Shown: positions 15,299 through 24,900, counted from the stretch's first letter. The stretch: DNA of 64,000 bases from Streptomyces sp. AC550_RSS872 (GCF_019049285.1 NZ_JAGMUL010000169.1:162047-226046), one strand, 5' to 3'. Notes: generated by a model from the sequence alone, not told the origin. A program made the numbers and translations.

Positions 15299-15658
15299 TC
15301 AGCCTCCCCAGATGTCATAGAGCCGCACCTCGAGCACGGCCAGCACGACACCGCCGGCGGCGACCGTCACCGAACCCCACTTTGAGCGCTCGGCCAGCGA
15401 CATGAAGCCCGCGGCCGGAACACAGGCGAACGACCCCAGCAGATACGCCACGAAGATCGTCGTGCCCTGCTCCGGCTTCTCGCCCCGCGCCAGCAGCACG
15501 ATCCCGACCACCAGCTGCACCAGGGCCAGTACCGTCACCACGGCCATCCCGATGAAGTGCCAGTCCTTGGTCGGCTGGTCACGGTACGCCGCCCAGCCGC
15601 ACCACGCGGCGAGCAACAGCGCGGCGACCCCGGTCACCAGCGTCAGGGCATCAAACAT
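15299..15658 (-). CDS. Small integral membrane protein (four TM), first of a pair
   Basis: A 119-residue membrane protein with four predicted helices: LTLVTGVAALLLAAWCGWAA, FIGMAVVTVLALVQLVVGIV, TIFVAYLLGSFACVPAAGFM and VTVAAGGVVLAVLEVRLYDI. It is followed after 1 nt by the second membrane protein on the same strand. The pair is a likely two-component membrane unit of unknown role, conserved as far as I recall in streptomycetes. No catalytic residues stand out. Confidence 0.75.
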   Translation of the reverse strand: MFDALTLVTGVAALLLAAWCGWAAYRDQPTKDWHFIGMAVVTVLALVQLVVGIVLLARGEKPEQGTTIFVAYLLGSFACVPAAGFMSLAERSKWGSVTVAAGGVVLAVLEVRLYDIWGG

Positions 15659-15787
15659 GCGGCGAGCCTATTACGGCCCAAAAGGCCTGATGCGCCCGCC
15701 CCCGGCGGTCAGGCGGACGGCTCGGCGGCGACGATCCCGGCCGTGGTCGGCGCCCGGGGCCGTGTCCGGCAGGCTCCGGCCGACCCG

Positions 15788-15793
15788 TAGGGT
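15788..15793 (+). promoter_or_regulatory. -10 hexamer of a leaderless HAD phosphatase transcript
   Basis: TAGGGT at 15788-15793 lies 7 nt before ATG 15801, and no Shine-Dalgarno of normal strength is present, so the transcript probably begins at the start codon. Confidence 0.5.
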
Positions 15794-15800
15794 CCAGACC

Positions 15801-16448
15801 ATGACGATCCACGCTCGCGCCCTCCTGTTCGACAACGACGGCACCCTCGTCTCCTCCCTCGACTCCGTCGACCGCTGCTGGGCACGCTGGGCCGAGGAGT
15901 ACGGCGTCACCGAGGAGTTCGGCGGGGTCGAGCTGCACGGACGTCCGGCCGTAGAGATAGTCGCCGAGCTGCTGCCCGCCGACGTCGTGCCGGAGGCCCT
16001 CGCCCGGATCGAGACGCTGGAGGTCGAGGACGTGCCGAACGGCGGCGTGCACCTGCTGCCCGGTACCAAGGACTTCCTCGACTCGCTGCCCGCCGACCGC
16101 TGGGCCGTCGTCACCTCCGCGACCCGGCGGCTCGCCGAGGCCCGGCTCGACGCCGTCGGCATCCGGCCCAAGACGATGATCGCCGCCGACGACATCACGC
16201 GCGGCAAGCCCGACCCCGAGCCGTACCTCCTCGCCGCCCGGCAGCTCGGCGTCGACCCGGCGCACTGCGTCGTCTTCGAGGACGCCCCCGCCGGTCTCCA
16301 GGCCGGTCGCGCCGCCGGGATGACCACCGTGGCCTTCACCACAACCCACCAGGCCCATGAGCTCGACGCCGACCACGTGGTGCAGGACCTGTCGGCCCTG
16401 TCCGCCCTGGTCACCGACGCCGGTATCGAGATCTCCGTACGAGGCTGA
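15801..16448 (+). CDS. HAD-superfamily phosphatase (beta-phosphoglucomutase-like)
   Basis: A 215-residue haloacid dehalogenase hydrolase, probably a small-molecule phosphatase such as a sugar-phosphate or glycerol-phosphate phosphatase. Motif I is DNDGTL with the nucleophile Asp11 and general acid Asp13. Motif II is VVTSAT, motif III the Lys in GKPDPEPY, and motif IV FEDAPAGLQAGRAAG. The cap domain between motifs I and II (residues ~16-85) is the helical type. ATG 15801 is 7 nt after a TAGGGT hexamer, which decided the start over longer open-frame extensions. The physiological substrate is not identifiable. Confidence 0.87.
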   Translation: MTIHARALLFDNDGTLVSSLDSVDRCWARWAEEYGVTEEFGGVELHGRPAVEIVAELLPADVVPEALARIETLEVEDVPNGGVHLLPGTKDFLDSLPADRWAVVTSATRRLAEARLDAVGIRPKTMIAADDITRGKPDPEPYLLAARQLGVDPAHCVVFEDAPAGLQAGRAAGMTTVAFTTTHQAHELDADHVVQDLSALSALVTDAGIEISVRG

Positions 16449-16520
16449 GAGCTGTCCGCCGCTGTCCGGTATGTGGACAGTGGCGGTCGGTAAGGACCGT
16501 AGGTCTGGTTTACTGATCGC

Positions 16521-16607
16521 ATGACCACGACGAGCTGCCGCACCCTTGCGACCGAGGCGACCCTGACGCCCGGTGCTCGTTGTATGTGTCGAATGTGCGC
16601 CTTCTAG
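16521..16607 (+). CDS. 28-residue Cys/Met-rich leader peptide upstream of metNIQ
   Basis: ATG at 16521 opens a 28-codon frame ending at TAG 16605-16607. The product starts MTTTSCRTLATEATL and ends ARCMCRMCAF, with four Cys and two internal Met, five of the six packed into the last eight residues. Two Cys codons are TGT, rare in such a GC-rich genome. No ribosome site is visible, so it may be leaderless; a T/A-rich stretch TTTACT stands 6 nt upstream of the ATG. Its place 160 nt before a methionine importer suggests a translation-sensing attenuator for Cys/Met supply, like actinobacterial Cys-rich leader peptides. It is too short for most gene callers. Confidence 0.6.
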   Translation: MTTTSCRTLATEATLTPGARCMCRMCAF

Positions 16608-16663
16608 AGGGCCCCCGCACCACTCCTGAGCCTCGCGCCCCGAAGCGAGCTGCCTGGCATGTC

Positions 16664-16699
16664 CGTGCGCCGTACGCCCTGAGCCGTACGCCCCGCACG
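16664..16699 (+). promoter_or_regulatory. Candidate attenuator stem between leader peptide and metN
   Basis: CGTGCG at 16664-16669 pairs with CGCACG at 16694-16699, and inside it GTACG at 16672-16676 pairs with CGTAC at 16685-16689. An additional small stem is CTCGC/GCGAG near 16632-16649. These could be alternative structures controlled by ribosome position on the leader peptide. Confidence 0.4.
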
Positions 16700-16766
16700 T
16701 GACCACATTGCCCCGCGCACATCTTCCCTCCCGTACCAGGGCACCCCCACGCCCGCGTACTCGACA

Positions 16767-17819
16767 GTGACGGAATCCCCAGTGATCACCACCACGGGCC
16801 TGACCAAGGTCTACCGCTCACGCGGCCGTGAGGTCACCGCCCTCGACGGCGTCGACCTGCACGTCCGCGAAGGCGAGGTCTACGGCGTCATCGGCCAGTC
16901 CGGCGCCGGCAAGTCCTCCCTCATCCGCTGCGTCAACCTGCTGGAGCGCCCCACCGCCGGCACCGTGACCGTCGCCGGACAGGACCTCACGGCCCTAGCG
17001 GGACGAGGCCCCCGGGCCGGCCGGGAACTACGGCGGGCGCGCAGCCGTATCGGCATGGTCTTCCAGCACTTCAACCTGCTGTCCTCGCGGACCGTCCAGG
17101 ACAACGTCGAGCTGCCGCTGGAGATCCTCGGCAAGTCCGGCAAGGAGCGGTCGCGCAGGGCGCTCGAGCTCCTCGACCTCGTCGGCCTCGCCGACAAGGC
17201 CAAGGCCTACCCCGCGCAGCTCTCCGGCGGTCAGAAGCAGCGCGTCGGCATCGCCCGCGCCCTGGCCGGCGACCCCAAGGTGCTGCTCTCCGACGAGGCC
17301 ACCAGCGCCCTCGACCCGGAGACCACACGCTCCATCCTCCAGCTGCTGCGCGACCTGAACCGGCAGCTGGGCCTGACCGTCCTGCTCATCACCCACGAGA
17401 TGGACGTCGTGAAGTCGATCTGCGACTCCGCCGCGCTCATGGAGAACGGCCGCGTCGTCGAGTCCGGCACGGTCAGTGAACTCCTCGCGACCCCTGGTTC
17501 AGAGCTGGCCTCCGCGCTCTTCCCGGTCGGCGGCGAGGCCTCGGCCGACGACCGCACCGTCGTCGACGTGACCTTCCAGGGCGAGGCGGCCACCCAGCCG
17601 GTCATCTCCCAGCTCTCGCGCACCTACAACATCGACATCTCGATCCTCGGCGCCGCCATCGACACCGTCGGCGGCCTCCAGGTCGGCCGGATGCGCATCG
17701 AACTGCCCGGCCGCTACGAGGACAACGTCGTGCCGATCGGCTTCCTGCGCGAACAGGGCCTGCAAATCGACGTACTGGGCCAGGAGCCCGTTCTGCTGAC
17801 GGAAGGTGCCCAGCTGTGA
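16767..17819 (+). CDS. metN: Methionine ABC transporter ATP-binding protein
   Basis: A 350-residue ATPase powering D/L-methionine import. Walker A is GQSGAGKSS at 43-51, the signature LSGGQKQR near 153-160, and Walker B continues into DEATSALDPET; the switch His is in LLITHEMDVVK. Residues ~265-350 form a C-terminal NIL domain (VVDVTFQGEAATQPVISQLS) that binds methionine and mediates trans-inhibition in MetN proteins. The start is GTG 16767 or GTG 16782; neither has a good ribosome site. The stop overlaps the permease start (GTGA at 17816-17819). First structural gene of the metNIQ operon behind a Cys/Met-rich leader peptide. Confidence 0.93.
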   Translation: MTESPVITTTGLTKVYRSRGREVTALDGVDLHVREGEVYGVIGQSGAGKSSLIRCVNLLERPTAGTVTVAGQDLTALAGRGPRAGRELRRARSRIGMVFQHFNLLSSRTVQDNVELPLEILGKSGKERSRRALELLDLVGLADKAKAYPAQLSGGQKQRVGIARALAGDPKVLLSDEATSALDPETTRSILQLLRDLNRQLGLTVLLITHEMDVVKSICDSAALMENGRVVESGTVSELLATPGSELASALFPVGGEASADDRTVVDVTFQGEAATQPVISQLSRTYNIDISILGAAIDTVGGLQVGRMRIELPGRYEDNVVPIGFLREQGLQIDVLGQEPVLLTEGAQL

Positions 17820-18550
17820 CCCGGACTGACTGGTCTGCGATGCAGCCCCTGCTGGAGCAGGCGTGTTGGGACACCCTCTACATGGTCGGCTGGTCCACCC
17901 TCATCGCCGTGGCCGGCGGCCTCCCGCTCGGCATCCTGATCGTCCTCACCGACCGCGGCGGGCTCCTCCAGAACGTCCTTGCCAACAAGGTCATCGGGCA
18001 GATCGTGAACGTCGCCCGGTCGATGCCGTTCATCATCCTGATGGTCGCGCTGATGAGCTTCACGCGCTGGGTCACCGGCACGACCATCGGCCGCGAGGCC
18101 GCGATCGTGCCGCTCGCGATCGGCGCGATCCCGTTCTTCGCCCGCCTTGTCGAGACGGCTGTCCGCGAAGTGGACGGCGGGCTCGTGGAGGCCGTGCAGT
18201 CGATGGGCGGCAACACCTGGACCGTCGTCCGCAAGGTCCTCGTGCCCGAGTCCCTGCCGTCCCTCATCGCCAGCACCACGACCACGATCGTCGCCCTCAT
18301 CGGCTACTCCGCCATGGCCGGCACCGTCGGCGCGGGCGGCCTCGGCGACATCGCCATCCGCTACGGCTACCAGCGCTTCGAGACCGAGCTGATGTGGCTG
18401 ACCGTCGCGATCCTCGCCGCCGTGATCTCCCTCATCCAGTTCGCCGGCGACTACGCGGCCCGCTCCCTGCACCGCCGGGGCGGCCGCTCGGGCCCCGGCC
18501 CGAAGCTGCGACTGCTGAAGGCGTCCACGGCGACGACCAAGACCGTCTAG
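17816..18550 (+). CDS. metI: Methionine ABC transporter permease
   Basis: A 244-residue inner-membrane permease with about five or six helices (LYMVGWSTLIAVAGGLPLGI, PFIILMVALMSF and others). The EAA loop that docks on MetN reads VEAVQSMGGNTWTVVRKVLVPE at about 121-142. It starts with GTG overlapping the metN stop by 4 nt. Partner of metN and the lipoprotein metQ in methionine uptake. Confidence 0.93.
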   Translation: MTRTDWSAMQPLLEQACWDTLYMVGWSTLIAVAGGLPLGILIVLTDRGGLLQNVLANKVIGQIVNVARSMPFIILMVALMSFTRWVTGTTIGREAAIVPLAIGAIPFFARLVETAVREVDGGLVEAVQSMGGNTWTVVRKVLVPESLPSLIASTTTTIVALIGYSAMAGTVGAGGLGDIAIRYGYQRFETELMWLTVAILAAVISLIQFAGDYAARSLHRRGGRSGPGPKLRLLKASTATTKTV

Positions 18551-18619
18551 GCCCGGCTCCCCCACATCTCCCCGTAACACCATCACGGGGTCGCACCACC
18601 ATAAGGAAAGGCACTTTTC

Positions 18620-19453
18620 GTGCGTAACACCGCCAAGTTCACCACTGCCGTCCTCGCCGCCGGAGCCCTCACCCTCGGGCTCACCGCCTGCGGCGCGGAC
18701 AAGGACTCCGCCTCCGACGCGAGCGCCCCGCTGAAGGTCGCCGCCACGCCCACCCCGCAGGGCGAGATCCTCACGTACATCAAGGACAAGCTCGCGAAGA
18801 AGGCCGGCCTCGAGCTCGAGGTCAGGGAGTTCACCGACTACGTGCCGCTGAACCCGGCCGTCCAGCAGGGTGAGGTCGACGCCAACTACTTCCAGCACCA
18901 GCCGTACCTGGACGACTTCAACAAGAAGAACGGCACCGACATCGTCGCCGTGCCGAACGCCACGGTGCACCTGGAGCCGCTCGGCGTGTACTCCCAGGGC
19001 GTCAAGAAGCTGACGGACCTGAAGAAGGGCGCCACGGTCGCCGTCCCGAACGACACCACCAACGAGGCCCGCGCGCTGAAGCTGCTCGAGGCAGGCGGCG
19101 TGATCAAGCTGAAGGCGGGCGTCGGCTACGAGGCGACTCCCAAGGACATCGCGTCCAACCCCAGGAACCTCCAGTTCAAGGAGCTCGAGGCGGCCCAGCT
19201 GCCGCGCTCCCTCGGGGACGTCGACGCCGCCGTCATCAACGGCAACTACGCCCTGGAGGCCGACCTCAGCCCGGCGAAGGACGCCATCGCCGCCGAGTCG
19301 CCCAAGGACAACCCGTACGGCAACTTCCTCGCCGTGAAGAAGGGCAACGAGGACGACCCGCGGGTGCAGAAGCTGGCGAAGCTGCTCACCTCGCCCGAGG
19401 TGAAGAAGTTCATCGAGGACAAGTACGACGGCGCCGTCATCGCGGCGTTCTGA
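18620..19453 (+). CDS. metQ: Methionine-binding lipoprotein
   Basis: A 277-residue NlpA/MetQ-family substrate-binding lipoprotein that captures methionine outside the membrane and delivers it to MetNI. The lipobox LTAC at about 21-24 follows a hydrophobic signal (LAAGALTLGLTAC). Conserved stretches include TPTPQGEILTYIKDKLAKK, FTDYVPLNPAVQQGEVDANYFQHQPYL and AAVINGNYALEADL. GTG 18620 has AAGGAAAGG 8-16 nt upstream. It lies 69 nt after metI, and a strong terminator hairpin follows. Confidence 0.94.
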   Translation: MRNTAKFTTAVLAAGALTLGLTACGADKDSASDASAPLKVAATPTPQGEILTYIKDKLAKKAGLELEVREFTDYVPLNPAVQQGEVDANYFQHQPYLDDFNKKNGTDIVAVPNATVHLEPLGVYSQGVKKLTDLKKGATVAVPNDTTNEARALKLLEAGGVIKLKAGVGYEATPKDIASNPRNLQFKELEAAQLPRSLGDVDAAVINGNYALEADLSPAKDAIAAESPKDNPYGNFLAVKKGNEDDPRVQKLAKLLTSPEVKKFIEDKYDGAVIAAF

Positions 19454-19498
19454 GCGGTCGACCTCCATCTGACGGTGCGTTTACCGCGTATCGCCACG

Positions 19499-19535
19499 CA
19501 CGGGGTCCACACCTTCACCTGGTGTGGGCCCCGTG
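19499..19535 (+). terminator. Terminator hairpin after metQ
   Basis: CACGGGGTCCACACC at 19499-19513 pairs with GGTGTGGGCCCCGTG at 19521-19535 (one U-G pair) around a 7-nt loop, 46 nt past the metQ stop. Confidence 0.8.
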
Positions 19536-19613
19536 GTGCATCTCGGTGCTTTCATGCTGCATGCTGGGCAGTTCAGCAGGCCCTGAAGGTTTCCGAAGGT
19601 TACGGAGCGGCGC

Positions 19614-20252
19614 ATGACTAGCACCTTCCCCAACATCTCCATCAGCACGGAGCGGTTGGTGCTGCGTCCCCTCGACGAGGACGACGTGCCCGCACTGGCC
19701 GAGATGATGAACGACGAGCAGGTCGGCGCCTGGACCGACGTCCCCCAGCCCTACACCGAGGACCGGGCCCGCACCTGGATCACCGAGTACGCCCCCTCCG
19801 AACGGGAGACGGGCCGCGGACTCGACCTCGCCGTCACCGAGTTCCTCACCCAGCGCCTGGTCGGCGTCGTCCAGCTCGCCAGGACCAACTGGCGGCTGCG
19901 GTCCACCGAGATGTCGTACATCATCGCCCCCTGGGCACGCGGCGAGGGCTATGCCTCCGAGGCGGCGCTCGCCACCGCCCACTGGCTGCTCGGTGACCAG
20001 AAGTTCGAGCGCATCGAGCTGCGCACGGCCGCCGACAACACCGCCTCCCAGCAGGTCGCCCAGAAGATCGGCTGTATCAGCGAGGGTGTCCTGCGCAACG
20101 CGTGCATAGCGCACGTGCGGGCCGAGGACGGCAGCTGGACCGATGTCCGCACCGACTTCATCGTGTGGAGCCTCCTCCCGGAGGACCTCGACGGCGCCGG
20201 GGAGCAACTCGCCGACACCGGCGGCTTCACCTCGTTCGGCGAGTGGAACTGA
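19614..20252 (+). CDS. GNAT acetyltransferase, RimJ/RimL-like
   Basis: A 212-residue acetyltransferase of the type that acetylates N-terminal residues or small amines. It begins ISTERLVLRPLDEDDVPALA, the standard RimJ/L opening. The CoA-binding part reads APWARGEGYASEAALATAHW and is followed by IELRTAADNTASQQVAQKIG. ATG 19614 follows ACGGAGCG. It is a single gene between the metQ terminator and cobL. The substrate is unknown; a ribosomal protein target is only a family association. Confidence 0.85.
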   Translation: MTSTFPNISISTERLVLRPLDEDDVPALAEMMNDEQVGAWTDVPQPYTEDRARTWITEYAPSERETGRGLDLAVTEFLTQRLVGVVQLARTNWRLRSTEMSYIIAPWARGEGYASEAALATAHWLLGDQKFERIELRTAADNTASQQVAQKIGCISEGVLRNACIAHVRAEDGSWTDVRTDFIVWSLLPEDLDGAGEQLADTGGFTSFGEWN

Positions 20253-20299
20253 CGGGAACCGACCCCCCGGCCACCCGCGGCGCCGACCCGCCGAACAGG

Positions 20300-20305
20300 T
20301 ACTCT
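20300..20305 (+). promoter_or_regulatory. Possible -10 hexamer of the cobL promoter
   Basis: TACTCT at 20300-20305, about 62 nt before ATG 20367. No convincing -35 is visible. CAGGAGA at 20351-20357 is the cobL ribosome site. Confidence 0.35.
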
Positions 20306-20366
20306 CACGGAGCCTGCCCCTCGGGCTGACCTACGACGACCTGCGCGAACCAGGAGACTGACGACG

Positions 20367-21578
20367 ATGGCCGACCGCGTCACGGTGATCGGCTGGGACG
20401 GCTCACCGCTGACCGCCGCGGCACGCTCCGCTCTCGGCGCCGCCACGCTCGTGGCCGGTGCCGCCCACCACCTCGCGCTCCCCGAGGTGCCGCCCACCGC
20501 CGAGCGCATCCGCCTCGGCAGCGTCGCCCTCGCCGCCCGCCGGATCGCCGGCCACCGCGGCACCGCCGTGGTCCTCGCCGACGGCGACCCCGGGTTCTTC
20601 GGCGTCGTACGGACCCTGCGCGCCCCCGAGTTCGGCCTGGAGGTCGAGGTCGTCCCCGCCGTCTCCTCGGTCGCCGCCGCCTTCGCCCGCGCCGGCATGC
20701 CCTGGGACGACGCACAAGTGGTCGTCGCACACCGTCGCACCCTGCGACGCGCGGTGAATGTGTGCCGCGCCCACACCAAAGTCGCCGTCCTCACCTCACC
20801 GGGCGCCGGACCCGCCGAACTCGGCCTGCTCCTGGAAGGCGTCCACCGCACCTTCGTCATCTGCGAGGCACTGGGCAGCGAACGCGAGCAGGTCACCGTC
20901 GTCACCTCCGACAAGGCCGCCGACCACACCTGGCGCGATCCGAACGTCGTCATCGTCATCGGCGGCACGGCCGCCACGCGCGAGTCCGGGGACTGGATCG
21001 CCGGCCGTGACCCCGCCGCCGGGCCCCGCGGCTGGACCCTGCCCGCCGAGTCCTACGGCGGCCTCATGGGCGAAGGCGAGCTGGAACCGCTGCGTGCCGC
21101 CCAACTCACCCGGCTGGGCCCGCGCGTCGGCGACCTCGTCTGGGACATCGGCTGCGGCAGCGGCGCCTTCTCCGTCGAGGCCGCCCGGGCCGGCGCCGCC
21201 GTCATCGCCGTCGACCGCGACCCGCAGGCCTGCACCCGAACCGAGGCCAACGCTCGCGGCTTCGGGGTCCAGCTCCAGGTCGTCCACGGCACGGCCCCGC
21301 TCGCGCTGGAGAACCTCCCCGAACCGGACGTCGTACGGATCGGCGGCGGGGGAGCGGAGGTCGTCTCGGCCGTCGCCGACCGGCGTCCGCAGCGCATCGT
21401 CACGCATGCCGCGACCCGTGACGCCGCCGAGATCGTCGGACGCGACCTCAGCGCACACGGCTACGACGTCGAGTGCTCCCTCCTTCAGTCCGTCGAACTC
21501 GACACGCGGGCCTGGACGGAGCGCGAGCGCAGTGTCGCGTTCCTGCTCAGCGGGGTACTGCCCGACCGCACCGGGTGA
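20367..21578 (+). CDS. cobL: Precorrin-6Y C5,15-methyltransferase (decarboxylating), CbiE-CbiT fusion
   Basis: A 403-residue bifunctional enzyme of adenosylcobalamin synthesis that methylates C5 and C15 of the corrin ring and removes the ring-C acetate carboxyl. The N-terminal ~200 residues are a CbiE-type tetrapyrrole methylase (VTVIGWDGSPLTAAARSALG, LADGDPGFFGV). The C-terminal part from about 215 is a CbiT Rossmann methyltransferase with the SAM motif DIGCGSGAFSVEAA and VDRDPQA. ATG 20367 with CAGGAG upstream. It opens a three-gene cobalamin segment on the same strand. Length is normal for CobL. Confidence 0.93.
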   Translation: MADRVTVIGWDGSPLTAAARSALGAATLVAGAAHHLALPEVPPTAERIRLGSVALAARRIAGHRGTAVVLADGDPGFFGVVRTLRAPEFGLEVEVVPAVSSVAAAFARAGMPWDDAQVVVAHRRTLRRAVNVCRAHTKVAVLTSPGAGPAELGLLLEGVHRTFVICEALGSEREQVTVVTSDKAADHTWRDPNVVIVIGGTAATRESGDWIAGRDPAAGPRGWTLPAESYGGLMGEGELEPLRAAQLTRLGPRVGDLVWDIGCGSGAFSVEAARAGAAVIAVDRDPQACTRTEANARGFGVQLQVVHGTAPLALENLPEPDVVRIGGGGAEVVSAVADRRPQRIVTHAATRDAAEIVGRDLSAHGYDVECSLLQSVELDTRAWTERERSVAFLLSGVLPDRTG

Positions 21579-21945
21579 CCGTGAACCCGTCCCCGTGATC
21601 CTGTTGTCGTACCGCGCGCGGTAGGCTGGCCGATCGTTGTACCGCACGCGGTCGCCCGGCACTTCGTCGGTCAATGTCCGGAAAAACACGCCCCGTTTGG
21701 GGTGGGTGTGGTACGGCGGAACCGGAGGACGCGCAACGTGGCGCAGTCCACAGCGGCCTGTCGCGGATCAACCTGTCGCGACGGCCGAACGGCCACGACA
21801 ATGCCACTCAATGGCTTTGTCGCCTTTTTGGGCGGGTCGTTCGTGCCGCTGGGCACGCACGCTCGTTCTTCACTGCGGGGGCGGTCGGTGCGCCGTCCCC
21901 GGTGAGCTGGTCGTGGAAGCACTAACCGATGGGCGAGGGGTACGC
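21579..21945. other. Leader region upstream of the BluB-CobT fusion
   Basis: About 367 bp between cobL and the fusion gene. The frame upstream of ATG 21946 stays open back to 21637, but no conserved residues or ribosome site support an earlier start. I searched for the cobalamin riboswitch B12-box pattern and did not find it. Apart from the operator-like repeats at 21610-21652, I see nothing definite. Confidence 0.5.
21610..21652 (+). promoter_or_regulatory. Paired palindromes around a -10 hexamer upstream of the BluB-CobT gene
   Basis: TACCGCGCGCGGTA at 21610-21623 is a perfect palindrome. ACCGCACGCGGT at 21641-21652 is a second, near-perfect copy exactly 30 bp (about three helical turns) further on. 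TAGGCT at 21621-21626 fits a -10 hexamer between them. This arrangement suggests a dimeric repressor bound on one DNA face across the promoter. Confidence 0.5.
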
Positions 21946-24900
21946 ATGACCGACACCGGCCAGGTCCCGGGCGAGGGACTGCCGGAGAGCGCAGGCATGG
22001 TGGAGCAGCCGGGCGCCCCCGCGGCGCACGGTTCGTACACCTACCTCTCCGAGACCACCGCCGAGGACGAAGACCTGCTGCTGCCCGGCTCCCAGGGTGC
22101 CTGGGGCAACGAGGTCGCTCCCCCCGCGCCCGAACCGGTCGTCGAGGCCGTGCACGAACCGGACGCGCATGAGATCTCCGGCCGCGACAGCGGCTCGGTC
22201 GACCTCAGCGCCGTCCGGCTGCCCGGCCCGTCGGCCCCGACGACGCCGATTCCGCCGATCACTCCGCGCCGCCCCCTGCACCTCGGCCCGCCCCTCCCCG
22301 ACGCCTCCGCCAGCCCGGTCCGCTCGCTCGCCGACCGCGGCGCCGTCGGCGCACCCGTACGCCAGCCCGGCCAGGCCCCGGCCGGCCCCGAGTACCTCGA
22401 CGTTCCGCAGCCCCAGGCGGCGGCCCCGCAGCCGGCGGCCCCCTGGGGCGCCCCAGCCCCGGTCGCCGTCCAGGTCCAGGCTCCGGCTCCGGCCCAGGTG
22501 AGTGCCGAGGGGACGGCTGCCGAAACGGTTGTCCCGACCGGACAGTCGGACGTGGCCCAGGCGGTGGTGTCCCGGGTGGCCGGTGCCGCTCAGGCCGACG
22601 AGGTGCCTGCTGCCGCGCCGGCGGTTCCCGCTGCGGGTGCCGGTGAGGCAGCCGAGGCCCCTGAAGCCCCGGTGGCCGAGGCGGCCGATCCGGTCGCGGT
22701 GGCCGACCAGGCTCCCGAAGGTTCCGTACCCGAAGCCGACGCTCCCGCTGCCGACGCCGTCGCCGCTCCCGCTGCCGCTGCCGACGCCGCTGCCGACGCC
22801 GTCGCCGATGCCGGGCAGCTTCCCGAGGCGCCCCAGGCACCCGAGGCCGAGGGCGACCATGCTTCCGAGGGCCCCGCGCCCGAAGCCGCCCAGCTTCCCG
22901 CTCCCGAGGCCGACCCCGCGCCCGAGGCCGCGCAGCTCCCTGAGGAGCCCGCCGCTGAAGCGGACGCGATCCCCGAGGCCCCCGCCCCTGAAGCCGTGCA
23001 GACCCCCGACGCCCCGGCCCCCGTCGCCGAAGCAGTCCAGGTCCCCGACGCCGCCGTGCCTGCGGCCCCCGTACCCGCACCCGTGGCCGAGCCGCCCGTA
23101 CCCGAGGCCCCCCAGGCTCCCGAAGCCCCTCAGTTCCCCGAGGCAGCTCAGGCCCCCGAGGCCCCCGCCCCGGTTGACGGCCCTCAGCCGACCCCGGAAG
23201 CCGCCCCCCTCCCGCCCGCATCGGACGCGGCGCAGGTCGAGGCCGCACCCGAGCCCGAGGCCGCACCCGAGTCCGAGGTCGCCCCCGAGCCGGAGCACCT
23301 CGCGTCGGCCGAGCAGCCCACGGACGCCGTCGCCGAGCCCGCCGACACCGCCCCCGCCGCCTCATCCCCCGAACCGGCCCCGCAACCCTCGGACGCCGAG
23401 CAGCCCGCTCAGCAGGAGAGCGAGCCCGCCGTCCCGGTCGCGCAGCCCGTCGAGGAGCCGCAGGCCCCCGAAGTCGCCGCCGATCCGAATCTCGCGCAGG
23501 CGCAGCAGCCGGTCGAGGACGCCGTTCCGTCGGACGCCCCCGGGCTCGAGGAACCGGCGGCGGCCGCGAGTGCCCCCCTTCCCGAAGCGGAAGCGCCCGT
23601 CGCGGAGCCCACGGCCGAGTTCCCGGAAGCCCCGCAGGCCCCGGAGGTCACCGCCGAGCCGTCCGCGTCGCCACAGCCACTCGCCGCCGCGAACCCGGTC
23701 GTGCAGGACACCGCCGACCCGCAACCGGCTCCGGCAGAGGCAGTCCCGGCCGAGACCCCGGAGCCGTTCGTCGCCGAACCCGCCGGTCCGCAGCTCCAGT
23801 CCCCGGCCGCCCAGCCCGTACAGGTTTTCCAGGACCCGGCCCAACCGCCCGTCGAGCCCGCGCAGTCCGCGCAGCCCGAGGTCCTCCAGGAGCCCGCGCC
23901 CGAGCAGCCGCTGGGCCAGTTCGTCCCCGTAGAGGGTTCGGTGCCGACCACCCCGCATCTCGCTCCGACCCCGCCGCAGCCGATCGTCCTCCCGGCGGAG
24001 GAGGCACCGGCTTCCGTCGCCACGGTCCCCGCACCCCGCGAGGGCGACCCCGGTCTCGTACAGCACGCGGAAGACCTGGACACCCGGGCCGCCGACCAGG
24101 ACGACCCGCAAGCCCCGGCAGCCCCGGAAGAAGAGAGCACGGCGGCAGTGGAAGAGCCACGACAGCCCACCGGCCCGGCCGCGCCTGCCTACGACGACGC
24201 CGAACGCGAGGCCGTCCTCAAGGTCATGCGCGAGCGCCGCGACATCCGCAACGGCTTCCGCGGCGACCCCATCCCGCACGAGGTGCTGCTCCGTGTCCTG
24301 GAGGCCGCCCACACCGCGCCCTCCGTGGGGCACTCGCAGCCCTGGGACTTCGTCGTCATCCGGTCCGCCGACACCCGGCGCACCATGCACGAGCTGGCGA
24401 TGCGGCAGCGTGACGCGTACGCCAAGTCGCTGCCCAAGGGCCGGGCGAAGCAGTTCAAGGAACTGAAGATCGAGGCCATCCTCGACACCCCGGTGAACAT
24501 CGTCGTCACCGCCGACCCGACCCGCGGCGGCCGTCACACCCTCGGCCGGCACACCCAGCCGCAGATGGCGCCGTACTCAGCCGCGCTCGCGGTCGAGAAC
24601 CTCTGGCTCGCCGCCCGCGCCGAGGGACTCGGCGTCGGCTGGGTCAGCTTCTTCGACGAGCGGGAGATGGTCCGCGCGCTGGGGCTGCCCGAGCACCTCG
24701 AAGTGATCGCCTACCTGTGCGTCGGGTACGTCGACGAGTTCCCGGACGAGCCCGAGCTGATGCAGGCCGGCTGGTCCAAGCGGCGCCCCCTGTCGTGGGT
24801 CGTGCACGAGGAGACGTACGGCCGTCGCGCGCTGCCCGGTGAGGAGCCGCACGACCTGCTCGGCGAGACCGTCGCCCAGATCCGCCCGCTGGACGCCAAG

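Noticed and set aside
16449..16766. SAM riboswitch before metN
   Set aside because: No SAM-I or SAM-IV core motif visible; the leader peptide explains the region better.
21579..21945. Cobalamin riboswitch before the BluB-CobT gene
   Set aside because: I could not find the B12-box core or the expected helices by eye; a covariance-model scan would settle it.
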